A stretch of DNA of 64,000 nt from Bacteroidota bacterium (GCA_013297775.1 JAAFIL010000004.1:62001-126000); one strand, 5' to 3'; shown: positions 17,930-27,047, numbered from the stretch's first letter. Notes: generated from the letters alone by a model not told the origin. Program-made: numbers and translations.

Positions 17930-18331
17930 TATAATATTCTAGGGTTTAATCACATAAGTATGTGAAATAATTTAATCACTGGTGTAAAACAGATGAAAAG
18001 AATCAAATGATAGGTTTCATACCAACTTAAATAACGGATTTACTTGACCCTATTTAATCTTAAAATTAGAACAAATCATTGCCGTCTTCTTTAAAAATTT
18101 ATTCCAGGGCAAACATACAGTATATGTTTGAGCCGGTTTGTGGGCTTGAGCTATACAACAAATTTTTTCATCGTGCTGATAAAATTTATACTGAGCATAG
18201 TCGAGGCAAATAACTTCACATTTTTAGACTAAACTATAAGTTCATTTGGTATTACAATTAATAGTTGTAGGTATAAGTTTTGGATTAAAATATTGTACTT
18301 ACCCTTTAATTTTTAATAAACCATCTTCCAT
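17930..18331. other. Intergenic region with repeat fragments and a palindrome
   Basis: No gene is visible. It holds a fragment of the dispersed repeat (TTAGAACAAATCATTGCC at about 18066-18083), a perfect 8-bp inverted repeat with 5-bp spacer (CAAACATA/TATGTTTG, 18110-18130), and ACTGAGCATAGTCGAGG (18192-18208), related to the CGACTTCGCTCA motif near 8967. The palindrome could be an operator, but no gene starts beside it. Confidence 0.45.
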
Positions 18332-18607
18332 TTAGTTAAGTAAATTTTTGACGCCTAAAATTATTTTGTTTTCGAGTTGTTCTTTAATTTTTGAATCTAA
18401 TAATTCTGGAAAATAGCGTTGAGTTGCACAATTCAAAGTTAATTTGAAATATTTAAAAAATCCTTTCTCTTATTTTTATTTAGTAAGCTATTCACCTATA
18501 ATACTCAAAATTTCATTTCGTTTTTTTCGTTCCACACTATAAGAGGCTATCTTTTCAAAAGTTCTTTTTAAAATATCAATACTATCAGTATCAAAATTTT
18601 GCGAGTA
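18332..18607 (-). pseudogene. Decayed gene fragments in two frames
   Basis: Two coding-like stretches without start codons lie directly downstream of the next gene on the minus strand. The first (18607-18488, 39 codons plus stop) reads DSIDILKRTFEKIASYSVER and ends EILSIIGE. The second (18469-18332, 45 codons plus stop) reads LNCATQRYFPELLDSKIKEQ and ends KNLLN. Amino-acid composition looks like real protein, but neither has an ATG, and they are in different frames. They may be the remains of one gene or of two. No family is recognised. Confidence 0.35.
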
Positions 18608-18616
18608 CTAACTATT

Positions 18617-20035
18617 TTAATAGCTTGGTACCAATCCACAACCTCCACAGTTTTGACAAGAGTTAGTCAGAGTAGTTGTTTCTACGAGCTTTTTTCCTGT
18701 TGTGTATTCATAGTCAGCTACTGTTCTTTTAAAGGAATTTGAAATATAGCCTTTTCCATTACAATGGTTACACGATTTGGGTTTAAGTATAGAAGTTTTA
18801 TAAAGTTCAGTATTTTCTAAATTTTCTAACTTTTCATATACCTCCATATTCCATTTAGGATCATCATTTAGGGCATCCAAACGAACTAAATTCCCTTCAT
18901 ACAAAGGTTTATCGGGAACAACAAGATACACGCCTTTTGTTTTAGTATTATATACATAATTTTTATAGCCTTGTACTTTAAACAACCGTCTTTTTAATAC
19001 ATTTTCCGGAGCATTCATTTGTTGCGTTTCAGCAGCCATTCTTTTATCTTCTTCATCTCTATCTGCATTAATTAAGGCATAATTTTCATTAGATAAATTT
19101 ATTAAATCTAATGAATAGAGTAATTCACCAGTATCAAGGCTATAAATAGTATAGCTGACTTGATCTTTAGTTTCGTTTTTGCCTCCATTTTTAAACTCAA
19201 TACTGTATTTTTCCACGTAATATATTTTTTTTTCGTTTATATCTAAAAACAATAAATCAACATTGTAATTAATCCTTTCATTTTTTAAGGCAAATTTTGG
19301 AGTAAAATAAGTTCTTTGGTCGGTTATTGGCGTGTAATAACCAAATTGAATTTCAGTAACTTTATAGCCAACATAGGTATGAAAATAAAATCTTTCTTTA
19401 CTGCCCGATTTTAACCAAGCATAATGGCTGTCATACTCTTTCTGTTTACTAGAATTATTTGAGCGTTTATTTTTTTTCGATAATTTTTGACTAACAACAT
19501 CATAATAAGTACTTTTATTTTTAACGGTTCTCATTACAACTACATTTCCATTATCAGTAACACCTAAATTGAATGTGTTTTTATCTCCAATTTTTATTTT
19601 ACTACCTGTTTTTGGGTTTACTAACCAAGTGTCGTACTTTTCAAAAATACCAGAATCGATTATAACAGGAACTTGGTCATTAGAGGTGAATGCTATTTCA
19701 TTATAAGGCCATTTGGAAATTTTATTCTCCTTTAACTCTATGAAATAACAATCTTTATTGCCTTTCAGCATCATTAAACTTTTATCAGAGTTTACACTAC
19801 ATCCAATAGCATAAAAACTATTACCTAAACCAAGTTCTTTATACGTTTTTTTCCAAATTATACTCTTGGTTGCTAAATCCCATAGAATTATTTCGAATTT
19901 ACTTAAAGTTATTAATTTACTTTTACCATCTAACAAACTATATCTTTCAATTTTTGTACCCTTAATATGGCCATCGTTTTGTGAAAAGGCAAAACCTGCA
20001 ATAATTAGGCTAAAGATTAAAATGATTTTTTTCAT
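18617..20035 (-). CDS. Secreted protein with WD40-like N-terminus and DnaJ-type zinc-finger C-terminus
   Basis: A 472-residue protein with a signal peptide ending GFAFSQ. Residues 20-200 carry WD40-like phrases (LLDGKSKLITLSKFEIILWDLATKS, VNSDKSLMMLKG), suggesting a beta-propeller-like part. The last 50 residues hold two CxxCxGxG-type units, CNHCNGKG and CQNCGGCG, separated by about 30 residues, the spacing of a DnaJ-like zinc finger. Such a motif on an exported protein is odd. It is downstream of the 20041-20346 gene by only 5 bp, probably the same transcript. Confidence 0.7.
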   Translation of the reverse strand: MKKIILIFSLIIAGFAFSQNDGHIKGTKIERYSLLDGKSKLITLSKFEIILWDLATKSIIWKKTYKELGLGNSFYAIGCSVNSDKSLMMLKGNKDCYFIELKENKISKWPYNEIAFTSNDQVPVIIDSGIFEKYDTWLVNPKTGSKIKIGDKNTFNLGVTDNGNVVVMRTVKNKSTYYDVVSQKLSKKNKRSNNSSKQKEYDSHYAWLKSGSKERFYFHTYVGYKVTEIQFGYYTPITDQRTYFTPKFALKNERINYNVDLLFLDINEKKIYYVEKYSIEFKNGGKNETKDQVSYTIYSLDTGELLYSLDLINLSNENYALINADRDEEDKRMAAETQQMNAPENVLKRRLFKVQGYKNYVYNTKTKGVYLVVPDKPLYEGNLVRLDALNDDPKWNMEVYEKLENLENTELYKTSILKPKSCNHCNGKGYISNSFKRTVADYEYTTGKKLVETTTLTNSCQNCGGCGLVPSY

Positions 20036-20040
20036 AATTG

Positions 20041-20346
20041 CTAAAATTTAAGACATCTGTTACGGGGTTTGGAAAAAGTTACTTTTTGAGTCCACGTTTG
20101 CTGTTTCCTGTCAGCATCTAAAAAGTTATTGGTATCACTTGTTTTTGCCGCCATTAAATCCTCATCATTAGGCACTTTATTTGGAATAAGAGAAAAACTA
20201 TACCCTTTGTTTAAGCTATATCCAAAATACCCTTGCGCACTTGCTTCAAAAACTACATTACCTCCATGATATTGAAAGTGCGAGCTATTTTGTGCACTGA
20301 TTTTAAATACTGTAAATAAAATACTAAGAAGTAAAAAACTTTTCAT
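20041..20346 (-). CDS. Small secreted protein of unknown function
   Basis: A 101-residue exported protein: MKSFLLLSILFTVFKISAQ signal peptide, then a short mature part with no recognised domain (SSHFQYHGGNVVFEASAQGY). The ATG at 20346 is chosen over the in-frame TTG at 20361, because a perfect -7 promoter box (20359-20366) covers that TTG. It precedes the WD40-like/zinc-finger gene by 5 bp. Confidence 0.6.
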   Translation of the reverse strand: MKSFLLLSILFTVFKISAQNSSHFQYHGGNVVFEASAQGYFGYSLNKGYSFSLIPNKVPNDEDLMAAKTSDTNNFLDADRKQQTWTQKVTFSKPRNRCLKF

Positions 20347-20358
20347 GTTCTTTTTGCA

Positions 20359-20366
20359 CAAATCTA
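20359..20366 (-). promoter_or_regulatory. Promoter -7 box for the two-gene secreted-protein operon
   Basis: Minus strand TAGATTTG matches TAnnTTTG exactly, 13 bp upstream of ATG 20346. A 13-bp palindrome TCGGATTATCCGA lies further upstream at 20412-20424 and could be an operator or a weak terminator stem of the kinase gene. Confidence 0.5.
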
Positions 20367-20455
20367 CTTTTTAGAACTGGGGTAGTAAATAAGGAAAGTT
20401 CCTTATTTTTTATTCGGATTATCCGAGATTATGTAATAGGAATCAAAAAGAAAAT

Positions 20456-22549
20456 TTATTTTATTGTTAACACAAATGTTGTTCCCTCATTGGCTTTAGA
20501 ATATAATGATACCTTACAATTAATGGACTTTGCTAAATCTCGTATTAAATGCAAGCCTAACCCTGTATGTATGCCCGTTACTTCTGTATCATCATACAAG
20601 GCTTTAAACTGCTCTTGAGAGCCCCCAGAACCATTATCACTAATAGATAAATAAACAACCTCGTTTTCTTGCCAAGCTTTCCAACTAATTTGAGCCTTTG
20701 GTGTTTTTTCTAAAGCCTTAACAGCATTACTTGTTAGGTTACGGAGTATCGTTTTTAAATAATTCAAATCGGTTTGCACGCCAATATTAGAAGGGTTTTC
20801 AAATGCAATATGTATTCCTTCCACGTTTTCAAATTGAAGGCGTAAGTTTTCAAAAACGGTTTCAATTTTTACTAGCTCAAAGCTCGGGTTAAATTGCTGC
20901 ATCTGCCCTTTGCTCCATATTAATAAATCTTCCATGGTTACCAATAATTGTTTAGCAGAGTTGATCGTTTTTGTTTCCAAACGGTCTTTACTTTCTTCAT
21001 CTAACAACTCGGGATGTTCTTTTTGTAAAAATAAAAAATGAATTAAATTACTAACTGGACTTCGTAAATCGTGATTCAATATGCTAAAAAACCGAGCTTT
21101 CATTTTATTTGCTTGGTCTAATTCAGTATTTAATTTTTGTAATTGTACATTGCTTTTTTTTCGTAAACGACTTTGATAAAGCACTAATATCCCTATTACT
21201 AGTACTAATAAAAATCCAATCACAAAAAATAAACGTTGCTTACTAATATTTATTAATTCTAAATTTTTAATGGTATTTTCTTTTGATAAATTAATAATGA
21301 TTTGCTGCTTCTTTTCATTTTGATAACTTTCTTCTAACTCGGCCAAATTCTTTTTTACTTTTTCGGTTAGTAATGTGTCTTTTAATTGAGCGTATATTTT
21401 TTGATAGGCGTAAGCTGAGTCCCATTTTTCTAAGCCAGAATAAGCCTCTGCTAACGCATTTGTTATCCAACTATTTTCTTCGAGTGATATTTCTTTTACA
21501 ACTGGCTCGGCCTTTTTAAAATAACTTAAAGCCGATGAATAATTTTTTAGTTGGAGATAAACTTTTCCAGTCATGTAATTAATATTACCTAACATATACG
21601 CATCGGCATATTTAGGGGCTAATGCTTGCGCATGTTTTACAAAACTAAGTGCAGGTTTAAGTTCTTGCTTGGTTAAATAATAATCAGAAAATGCTAAATC
21701 GGCCGCCAGTAAATCATACCAACAACTTATACATTTAGCCGATTCTAAATACGCTATCAACTTTTTATAATAGGCATTAGCTGCGTTTACATTACTACTA
21801 TTCAAATATACATCTATGTATGTTTTATATACTTTTGATACGCCTTCTACATACCTTTTTAGAAATGGCTCACTTTCTTTTAAGTAGGAAATACTTTTTG
21901 CACCGTTATTCATTCTTAATTGCAAGTCGGCAATATTTATTAAACAAACGCCAATATTTATCGAGTCATTGGTTCGACTGGCTTTCGTTAAAGATGATTC
22001 ACGTATTTTTAGTTCATTTAATAAATAGCTTAATCCCGTTTCGTATTGTCCTTGACTAATGTAGTAGGTAGAAATATCTCCAAACAATACGATTTTCTGA
22101 TTGGGATTTTTTGTAGTATCAATGCAAGCTAAAAGTTCATTTACAACACGTTCTTTTTGAGATTTTTTTCCATAATTATTATATACAATCAATAACTGCT
22201 TTAAGGCTTCAGTAGTGCGTCGCGGGTGTTTTACTTTTCGTGCAAGTTGTTCCGAATTCTCTAAATAAAAAATAGCACTATCTGCTTCTGTTGCATAATC
22301 GAATGTAATGCCGACGTAAAAATCGAATAATGATAAATTATAAAAATCGGTAGTAGGTGTTAGTTTTTTACCTTTTCGGGCAGTCGTTCGCAAGCCCATG
22401 TAATCTTCTTTACTTAGAAACAAATCACAGTAATCCGACCAAGCTTGTAGTTTTTCTTTACTTGTTTTGTAAGTGGTTAAATCGGGTTCTTGTTGTGCTT
22501 TTACAGAACTAAACCAAAAAATAAAAAGTAAGAATGCTATATTTTTCAT
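20456..22549 (-). CDS. Sensor histidine kinase with periplasmic TPR repeats
   Basis: A 697-residue sensor kinase. A signal peptide (to VKAQ) is followed by about 380 residues of tetratricopeptide-like helices (for example YMLGNINYMTGKVYLQLKNY), one membrane helix near residue 440 (LFFVIGFLLVLVIGILVLY), a coiled linker, the HisKA box NHDLRSPVSN with phospho-acceptor His493, and a HATPase domain with N-box NLTSNAVKALEKTP, G1 SDNGSGGS and G2 GLGLHLIRDLA. The ATG overlaps the stop of the response-regulator gene by 4 bp, so the two form a two-component pair. The signal sensed is unknown. Confidence 0.92.
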   Translation of the reverse strand: MKNIAFLLFIFWFSSVKAQQEPDLTTYKTSKEKLQAWSDYCDLFLSKEDYMGLRTTARKGKKLTPTTDFYNLSLFDFYVGITFDYATEADSAIFYLENSEQLARKVKHPRRTTEALKQLLIVYNNYGKKSQKERVVNELLACIDTTKNPNQKIVLFGDISTYYISQGQYETGLSYLLNELKIRESSLTKASRTNDSINIGVCLINIADLQLRMNNGAKSISYLKESEPFLKRYVEGVSKVYKTYIDVYLNSSNVNAANAYYKKLIAYLESAKCISCWYDLLAADLAFSDYYLTKQELKPALSFVKHAQALAPKYADAYMLGNINYMTGKVYLQLKNYSSALSYFKKAEPVVKEISLEENSWITNALAEAYSGLEKWDSAYAYQKIYAQLKDTLLTEKVKKNLAELEESYQNEKKQQIIINLSKENTIKNLELINISKQRLFFVIGFLLVLVIGILVLYQSRLRKKSNVQLQKLNTELDQANKMKARFFSILNHDLRSPVSNLIHFLFLQKEHPELLDEESKDRLETKTINSAKQLLVTMEDLLIWSKGQMQQFNPSFELVKIETVFENLRLQFENVEGIHIAFENPSNIGVQTDLNYLKTILRNLTSNAVKALEKTPKAQISWKAWQENEVVYLSISDNGSGGSQEQFKALYDDTEVTGIHTGLGLHLIRDLAKSINCKVSLYSKANEGTTFVLTIK

Positions 22550-23250
22550 AACAACAATTGTAAATTATCTTTATAGCTTCTTCCAATAGGAATACACGTT
22601 GAGTTTAATAATTCCACTTCGTATGTTGTTATTTTTTTAACAGCTATTTTTTGCACTGCATAACTGCGATGCACCCTAGCAAAGGTTTTAAAATGTGGTT
22701 CTTTTAATAACACACCAATACTAGATAACACGCAATGTCGTTTATGTGCGGTAATAATTAACGTATAATCTTTTAATGCTTCTAAATATAAAACATCAAA
22801 TAAATTTACTTTGGTTTGGGTATGCCCTTCTTTTAAATAAATAGCTTCTGTTCCCAAATGCGATTCAAATAAAGCGGCTTTATGTTTTAATTCCATAAAT
22901 GCATCCAAACGTTGGATGGCTTTTGTAAAACGTTCGGTGTTTAATGGTTTTACTATAAAATCAAGGGTATCTAATTCAAAACTATCTACCGCATGCTCGG
23001 GGTGTGCAGTAATAAAAATACAAGCAGGAATATGACTCATTTTTTTGCGTATAGCTAAGCCTGAAACTTTGGGCATATCAATATCTAAAAACAATACATC
23101 AACACGATTCGTTTCCATAAATGGATAGGCTGCCTCTGCCGAATTAAACACACCAATTACCTTTAATTGCTCAAATTTTTTAGTATAAGCTATTACGGTT
23201 AGTCGGTCTATCTCGTCGTCGTCAATAATAATGCAATTGTAAATAGTCAT
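22546..23250 (-). CDS. LytTR family DNA-binding response regulator
   Basis: A 234-residue regulator: receiver domain with acidic pair IIIDDDEID and phospho-acceptor Asp56 in VLFLDIDMP, the conserved Thr/Lys phrases ITAHPEHAV and FIVKPLN, and a C-terminal LytTR DNA-binding domain (residues about 135-234, IYLKEGHTQTKVNLFDVLYLEALKDY, FARVHRSYAV). It is the first gene of the pair. Its own promoter box lies 16 bp upstream. LytTR regulators often pair with LytS-type kinases; here the partner is a TPR/HisKA kinase, a combination seen in Bacteroidota. Confidence 0.93.
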   Translation of the reverse strand: MTIYNCIIIDDDEIDRLTVIAYTKKFEQLKVIGVFNSAEAAYPFMETNRVDVLFLDIDMPKVSGLAIRKKMSHIPACIFITAHPEHAVDSFELDTLDFIVKPLNTERFTKAIQRLDAFMELKHKAALFESHLGTEAIYLKEGHTQTKVNLFDVLYLEALKDYTLIITAHKRHCVLSSIGVLLKEPHFKTFARVHRSYAVQKIAVKKITTYEVELLNSTCIPIGRSYKDNLQLLL

Positions 23251-23265
23251 AACCTATAAGTTAAT

Positions 23266-23273
23266 CAAATATA
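23266..23273 (-). promoter_or_regulatory. Promoter -7 box of the two-component operon
   Basis: Minus strand TATATTTG is an exact TAnnTTTG match 16 bp upstream of ATG 23250. It is part of the divergent gap shared with the lipoprotein gene at 23388. Confidence 0.5.
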
Positions 23274-23387
23274 GGTTTAAAATTGAATAGTTGACGTTCG
23301 TCTATTTAAAAAGTGATTTATCTATTGTGTTGCCAAATAAATCAACGGTTAAACGTTCTTTGAACTAAAATTATTAATCTTAAAATT

Positions 23388-23990
23388 ATGAAGCATTTAA
23401 AAATCAATACTATTCTTTTGTTAGCTATGGTCGTTTCCACATCATTAATTGCTTGTAAGAAAAAAAATGAAAGTACAACTACTACGCCTACTAGTACAAG
23501 TGGAGGAACTACAACCTCTTCGCCAACACCTACAACGGGGGTAAGCATTGCAAACATTACAATTACAACGGGTTCTGTTACTACAAAGCTAACGGGTCCT
23601 TGCGGTTGGGCAGTAGCTGGCGGCGTTAATTACATTGGTGCCAACGACCAAACGCTTACGCAACGTGTATGCGCAATTAACTTTAATATTTCTAATCCTC
23701 CTTCGCAAACTACTACTTATTCCATTGTGGCAAGTGCTTCTAACAACGGTACTAGTGCAAATATTATTGATATGAGTTTTGCTGAAATAGCTGGTAATAG
23801 TTCCTTAGCCTGGAATTCTACCAACAGCTCAGGCTCAATAACCTTAGTAGTTAGCGGAAATAAAGTAACAGTAAATTTGGCAGGCATTACCTTAGCCGCT
23901 CAAACTAATAGCGGTTTTTTCACCAATTTGAATGTAGGAGAGTTAGCCAAACCAGGCGTACTTTCGGGTACACTTGTATTTTATAAGTAG
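23388..23990 (+). CDS. Lipoprotein of unknown function
   Basis: A 200-residue lipoprotein: hydrophobic N-terminus, lipobox LIAC at residues 20-23 followed by KKKN, then a Thr/Ser/Pro-rich linker of about 30 residues and a beta-rich domain (ITTGSVTTKLTGPCGWAVAG, SGSITLVVSGNKVTVNLAGI) with one cysteine pair. No named domain is recognised. It is divergent from the two-component operon, which may control it. Confidence 0.75.
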   Translation: MKHLKINTILLLAMVVSTSLIACKKKNESTTTTPTSTSGGTTTSSPTPTTGVSIANITITTGSVTTKLTGPCGWAVAGGVNYIGANDQTLTQRVCAINFNISNPPSQTTTYSIVASASNNGTSANIIDMSFAEIAGNSSLAWNSTNSSGSITLVVSGNKVTVNLAGITLAAQTNSGFFTNLNVGELAKPGVLSGTLVFYK

Positions 23991-24098
23991 GGTACTTAAG
24001 ATTTCAAAACTACATTCGTACTTAAAAAAATAAAATCGTTGGAATAGTACTTACAACTACTTAAAGGTAAATTGAAATAAAAATTTAGACAAAAAAAT

Positions 24099-25004
24099 AT
24101 GGAACTAACAGATGAAATTTTAAAAATTAAAACAACATGGGAAACTATAAAATCGGGCGATAATAACTTTGAAACGCCTAACGCTAAACTGCACCAATAT
24201 ATTTTTAATGCACCCATTAGCAAAGAACGTATCTTGGCTTTTGAAAAGCAGTACCAGGTTGAACTACCCAATGAATACAAAACTTATTTAACCGAATTTT
24301 CTGATGGGGGCATAGCTTTACATACAACACTGTATGCTTTGCAAGATAGTTTACAACCCTTATTTTCCTATCAAAATAATAGCCACGATTACACGCATTG
24401 GTTAACAAATAATAGTAATCATTTTAAGAAAGAGTTTATACTATCAGAAAAAAAAATTATTGAATACCTAACACACCGCATGCAAAATGCCATTGGCAAC
24501 ACCCCGCCAATACAGATGGATATTGATGCTGGTGGTTATTTATTTTTATGTAACAAAACCGAAAGTAGTTTTTACATATTAGCTTTAAACGGTGCTTGTA
24601 AAAACGAAGTATATGTTTTAGAAAAAGCGGAAAGAGAATTAAGCAATGGTAAAACAGAACCTTGCTTTATGTTATACCCCGACGTTAGATTTGTTGGCAA
24701 TCAAATAAAAACATTATCGTTTATAGAATGGATGACCGACATACAAGCTAACTGGTTTAACCCTAATACTGATTTAGATAGACAATTAACGGCTACAAAA
24801 TTAATGTGGTATAATTATGAGGCGTGGGATAAAAACAAAGCTGTGTTTGGGGCATTTATGCACAACTATACTTTAAACTCCACACTTACTGAAAATGAAG
24901 TTTTAGAGTTTGAAAAGAAGTATAATTGCATTTTACCAACCGAATATAAACAGTATTTAAAAACGCACCTATCCCTTTTATCACAGCAAATAGTAAAAAA
25001 ATAA
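24099..25004 (+). pseudogene. SMI1/KNR4-domain gene, 5' part, interrupted by a transposon
   Basis: The frame encodes 301 residues, but only the first 288 codons (to 24963) are native; the last residues come from the transposon end. It contains one complete SMI1/KNR4 domain (residues about 45-215: ISKERILAFEKQYQVELPNEYKTYLTEF, DIDAGGYLFLCN, FIEWM) and the start of a second (ENEVLEFEKKYNCILPTEYKQYL). At TTTAAAAA (24956-24963) the transposon begins. Removing 24964-28490 (transposon plus one copy of the 8-bp duplication) rejoins this part in frame with 28491-29572, giving a 648-residue protein. SMI1/KNR4 proteins are often immunity proteins against polymorphic toxins; none is visible here. Confidence 0.9.
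24964..24986. repeat. Left terminal inverted repeat of the IS1595-family transposon
   Basis: Perfect 23-bp inverse of 28460-28482. The adjoining bases AAATA and AAAATAACG also recur on the other side with a few mismatches. The 8-bp target duplication TTTAAAAA lies directly outside. Confidence 0.95.
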
Positions 25005-25040
25005 CGAAATATTATAATAATTAAAAACTAATAAGTAAAC

Positions 25041-25235
25041 ATGAAAACAGTTGAAGTATATAAAAATCGCCAGTTTTTACACTTAATAAAACTTAAAGAG
25101 ATATTTACCTGCCATTTTATTAAAGGTAAAGAGTTATGTGTTTTTTTAAAGAATGTTTTTTACCATGAAAAGAACTCTTGTATTGGAAAGCAACATCAAC
25201 AAAGTATGGTAAAGGAGGTAGCTTATGGAAAATAA
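25041..25235 (+). CDS. Passenger protein 1 of the transposon (64 aa, unknown)
   Basis: A 64-residue basic protein starting 55 bp inside the left inverted repeat (MKTVEVYKNRQFLHLIKLKE). Its 3' end overlaps the next start codon by 11 bp in another frame. Three cysteines and several histidines are present, but no recognisable motif. It may be a real small protein or only the leader of the next gene; the tight overlap favours translation coupling. Confidence 0.4.
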   Translation: MKTVEVYKNRQFLHLIKLKEIFTCHFIKGKELCVFLKNVFYHEKNSCIGKQHQQSMVKEVAYGK

Positions 25236-25536
25236 AGAATTTACCCCAATACCTTTAGATTTCTCAATCTCTCATTTTCAAACATTCGTAGTTCTTATTA
25301 TCATAAAGGTATTATATACGTTAAAGGATAGAGATAATGATAAGTTTTATACGATAGAAGAACTTTACAAGTTAATTAACAAAAGAGCGTTTATGCCTTA
25401 TGAACTAAACATACATCATATTAAAGATATAATTCACAAAATAGAAGTTTATGGCTTTTTATGTTGTAAAGAGATAAATGGTGAAATTTCATATAAAATA
25501 GATGAATTAAAGGCGGATAGTTTAATTAATGATTAA
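25225..25536 (+). CDS. Passenger protein 2 of the transposon (103 aa, winged-helix-like)
   Basis: A 103-residue protein preceded by AAAGGAGGT (25212-25220), a near-perfect Shine-Dalgarno sequence 4 bp before the ATG. This is rare in Bacteroidota, where ribosome binding rarely uses this motif. The sequence (FYTIEELYKLINKRAFMPYELNIHHIKDIIHKIEVYGFL) has the helix pattern of a small winged-helix domain, with FLCCKEINGEISYKIDEL as a possible wing. This is inference from pattern only. Its end overlaps the convergent passenger 3 by 15 bp. Confidence 0.55.
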   Translation: MENKEFTPIPLDFSISHFQTFVVLIIIKVLYTLKDRDNDKFYTIEELYKLINKRAFMPYELNIHHIKDIIHKIEVYGFLCCKEINGEISYKIDELKADSLIND

Positions 25537-25785
25537 CTCTATAATGTATTCAATGTCGGTAGAAGTATATGTAAACCAAATGTAGCCAAAAGATGATATG
25601 TCTTTGATTAATAAATAATTTGTATCAACTATATTAAATGTACAATTTGAACCATTAGCAAGTTGGAGGTGCATCATTAGCCCTTTTATTTCTGAGTTAA
25701 AAGGAATCATTTTTAAAGCCGTTTCTCCCGTCTTAAAATATTGTGGTTCGGTTTTTGTTTTATTCGGATTTATAACGAATTTCAT
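25522..25785 (-). CDS. Passenger protein 3 of the transposon (87 aa, unknown)
   Basis: An 87-residue protein with a mixed alpha/beta pattern (ETALKMIPFNSEIKGLMMHL, NIVDTNYLLIKDI), no signal peptide and no membrane segment. It lies between the transposase gene (129 bp upstream, same strand) and passenger 2 (convergent). No family is recognised. Confidence 0.5.
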   Translation of the reverse strand: MKFVINPNKTKTEPQYFKTGETALKMIPFNSEIKGLMMHLQLANGSNCTFNIVDTNYLLIKDISSFGYIWFTYTSTDIEYIIELIIN

Positions 25786-25914
25786 ATTTTTAATTTTTAG
25801 AAGATAAATATATGAAATTAAGCCAATTCAACTATATTAAAAAACCTTTAACGGTAAAGTTATTAATTGGTGCTTTAATAGGACAAGTAATGTTAATTGA
25901 CTATTTAAGAGCAA

Positions 25915-27024
25915 TTAATCAAAAACTTCTGGAATACAGAAAGGCTTGTGTCCATTTTTCCATTTATTCTTTTTTTTAGTTCTATACGCAAGAAACTTAG
26001 GGTATTTTTTCGGTTTGTAACTGACGGCACATTTTTCATCGCTAACGGTATTTAAAATAGTTTCATCAAATGCTTTGGCTTTTTTAGATGTGCTTCGCCT
26101 ATTGTAACGATAGGCAGATTCGGCTAAGTAAAACGGCAGATATTTTTTACTTAAAACGTGATATTGACCACGAATACCATTTTTAATAATACTCCATACA
26201 CCTTCAATAGTATTAGTGTGAATTGATTCCTTTATGCCTTTTATGTATTTAACGTACTGTTTTTTGCTATGGTTTACTGTGTAGTGTAACATTTGTCTAT
26301 CAAAAACTCGGTAACTTCTAAAATCGTCCGTCATTACTTTTGTTTTATCTTTATCAATATTAGCATAACGTTTTAGTGTCTTTAATAAATCTTCGCCAGT
26401 TAAACTATCTTGTACCCTTAATGCTACTCTACCATTTTCTCCCCGCTCAACAACGCCAACTACTTTAATTTTATTTGAACCTCTACCACGTTTATTTTTA
26501 TTAAACTCTCCCCTTTGCCATTCATCGGTTGAAATAGCATTATAACCAATATTAGCAACATGAGAAGGTGCGTTACGTTTACGTGGCTTACCGCCAAAAT
26601 AACTTTCGTCCATTTCAACGATACCTTCTAACATTGTTACTTGGTCGAGCATTGCACATCTTACTCGCATACACGAATACCAAGCTGTTTTGTAAGTTAC
26701 ACCCAAGTTTCTCATTACATTCATTGCTGATATGCCTTTACGAGCATCAAGCATCAACGAAATTAACATAAACCATTTTGGTAATGGCATTTTTGAAGCC
26801 TCGAATATTGTATCGGTTAAAATACTAAAGTCCTTGTTGCAATTATTACAATGGAAAATAGGGGTTGCGCCATATTTTTGCCTTTGGCTATCAAATTTGC
26901 GTTTTGTTACTCGGTCTGAATTACAATGCGAACATACAGGCTTGTTATTCCATCTTACTTTTTCTAAATGCCTAATACATTTAAGGTGGGTATTGAAATT
27001 TTTCTGAAGCTGTATTAGGTTCAT
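25915..27024 (-). CDS. IS1595-family transposase
   Basis: A 369-residue transposase. The N-terminal zinc ribbon is seen as CSHC ... CNNC (residues about 30-60), followed by DTIFEASKMPLPKWF, a standard IS1595 phrase. The catalytic core has EMDESYFGGKPRKRN (first Asp), VMTDDFRSY (second Asp) and HTNTIEGVWSIIKNGIRG (the terminal Glu/Asn motif). It is longer than many IS1595 transposases because of a basic C-terminal tail. The ATG at 27024 (MNLIQLQKNF) is preferred over 27072, which lies inside the tRNA-like sequence. Confidence 0.95.
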   Translation of the reverse strand: MNLIQLQKNFNTHLKCIRHLEKVRWNNKPVCSHCNSDRVTKRKFDSQRQKYGATPIFHCNNCNKDFSILTDTIFEASKMPLPKWFMLISLMLDARKGISAMNVMRNLGVTYKTAWYSCMRVRCAMLDQVTMLEGIVEMDESYFGGKPRKRNAPSHVANIGYNAISTDEWQRGEFNKNKRGRGSNKIKVVGVVERGENGRVALRVQDSLTGEDLLKTLKRYANIDKDKTKVMTDDFRSYRVFDRQMLHYTVNHSKKQYVKYIKGIKESIHTNTIEGVWSIIKNGIRGQYHVLSKKYLPFYLAESAYRYNRRSTSKKAKAFDETILNTVSDEKCAVSYKPKKYPKFLAYRTKKKNKWKNGHKPFCIPEVFD

Positions 27025-27047
27025 TATTTCTGTTTTACAAAAAAAAG

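Noticed and set aside
18110-18130. Operator for a local regulator
   Set aside because: The inverted repeat is perfect but no gene starts next to it; it could be a repeat remnant.
26568-27007. Plus-strand frames of 67 and 91 residues opposite the transposase
   Set aside because: They overlap the transposase zinc ribbon and core on the other strand, which are clearly coding.
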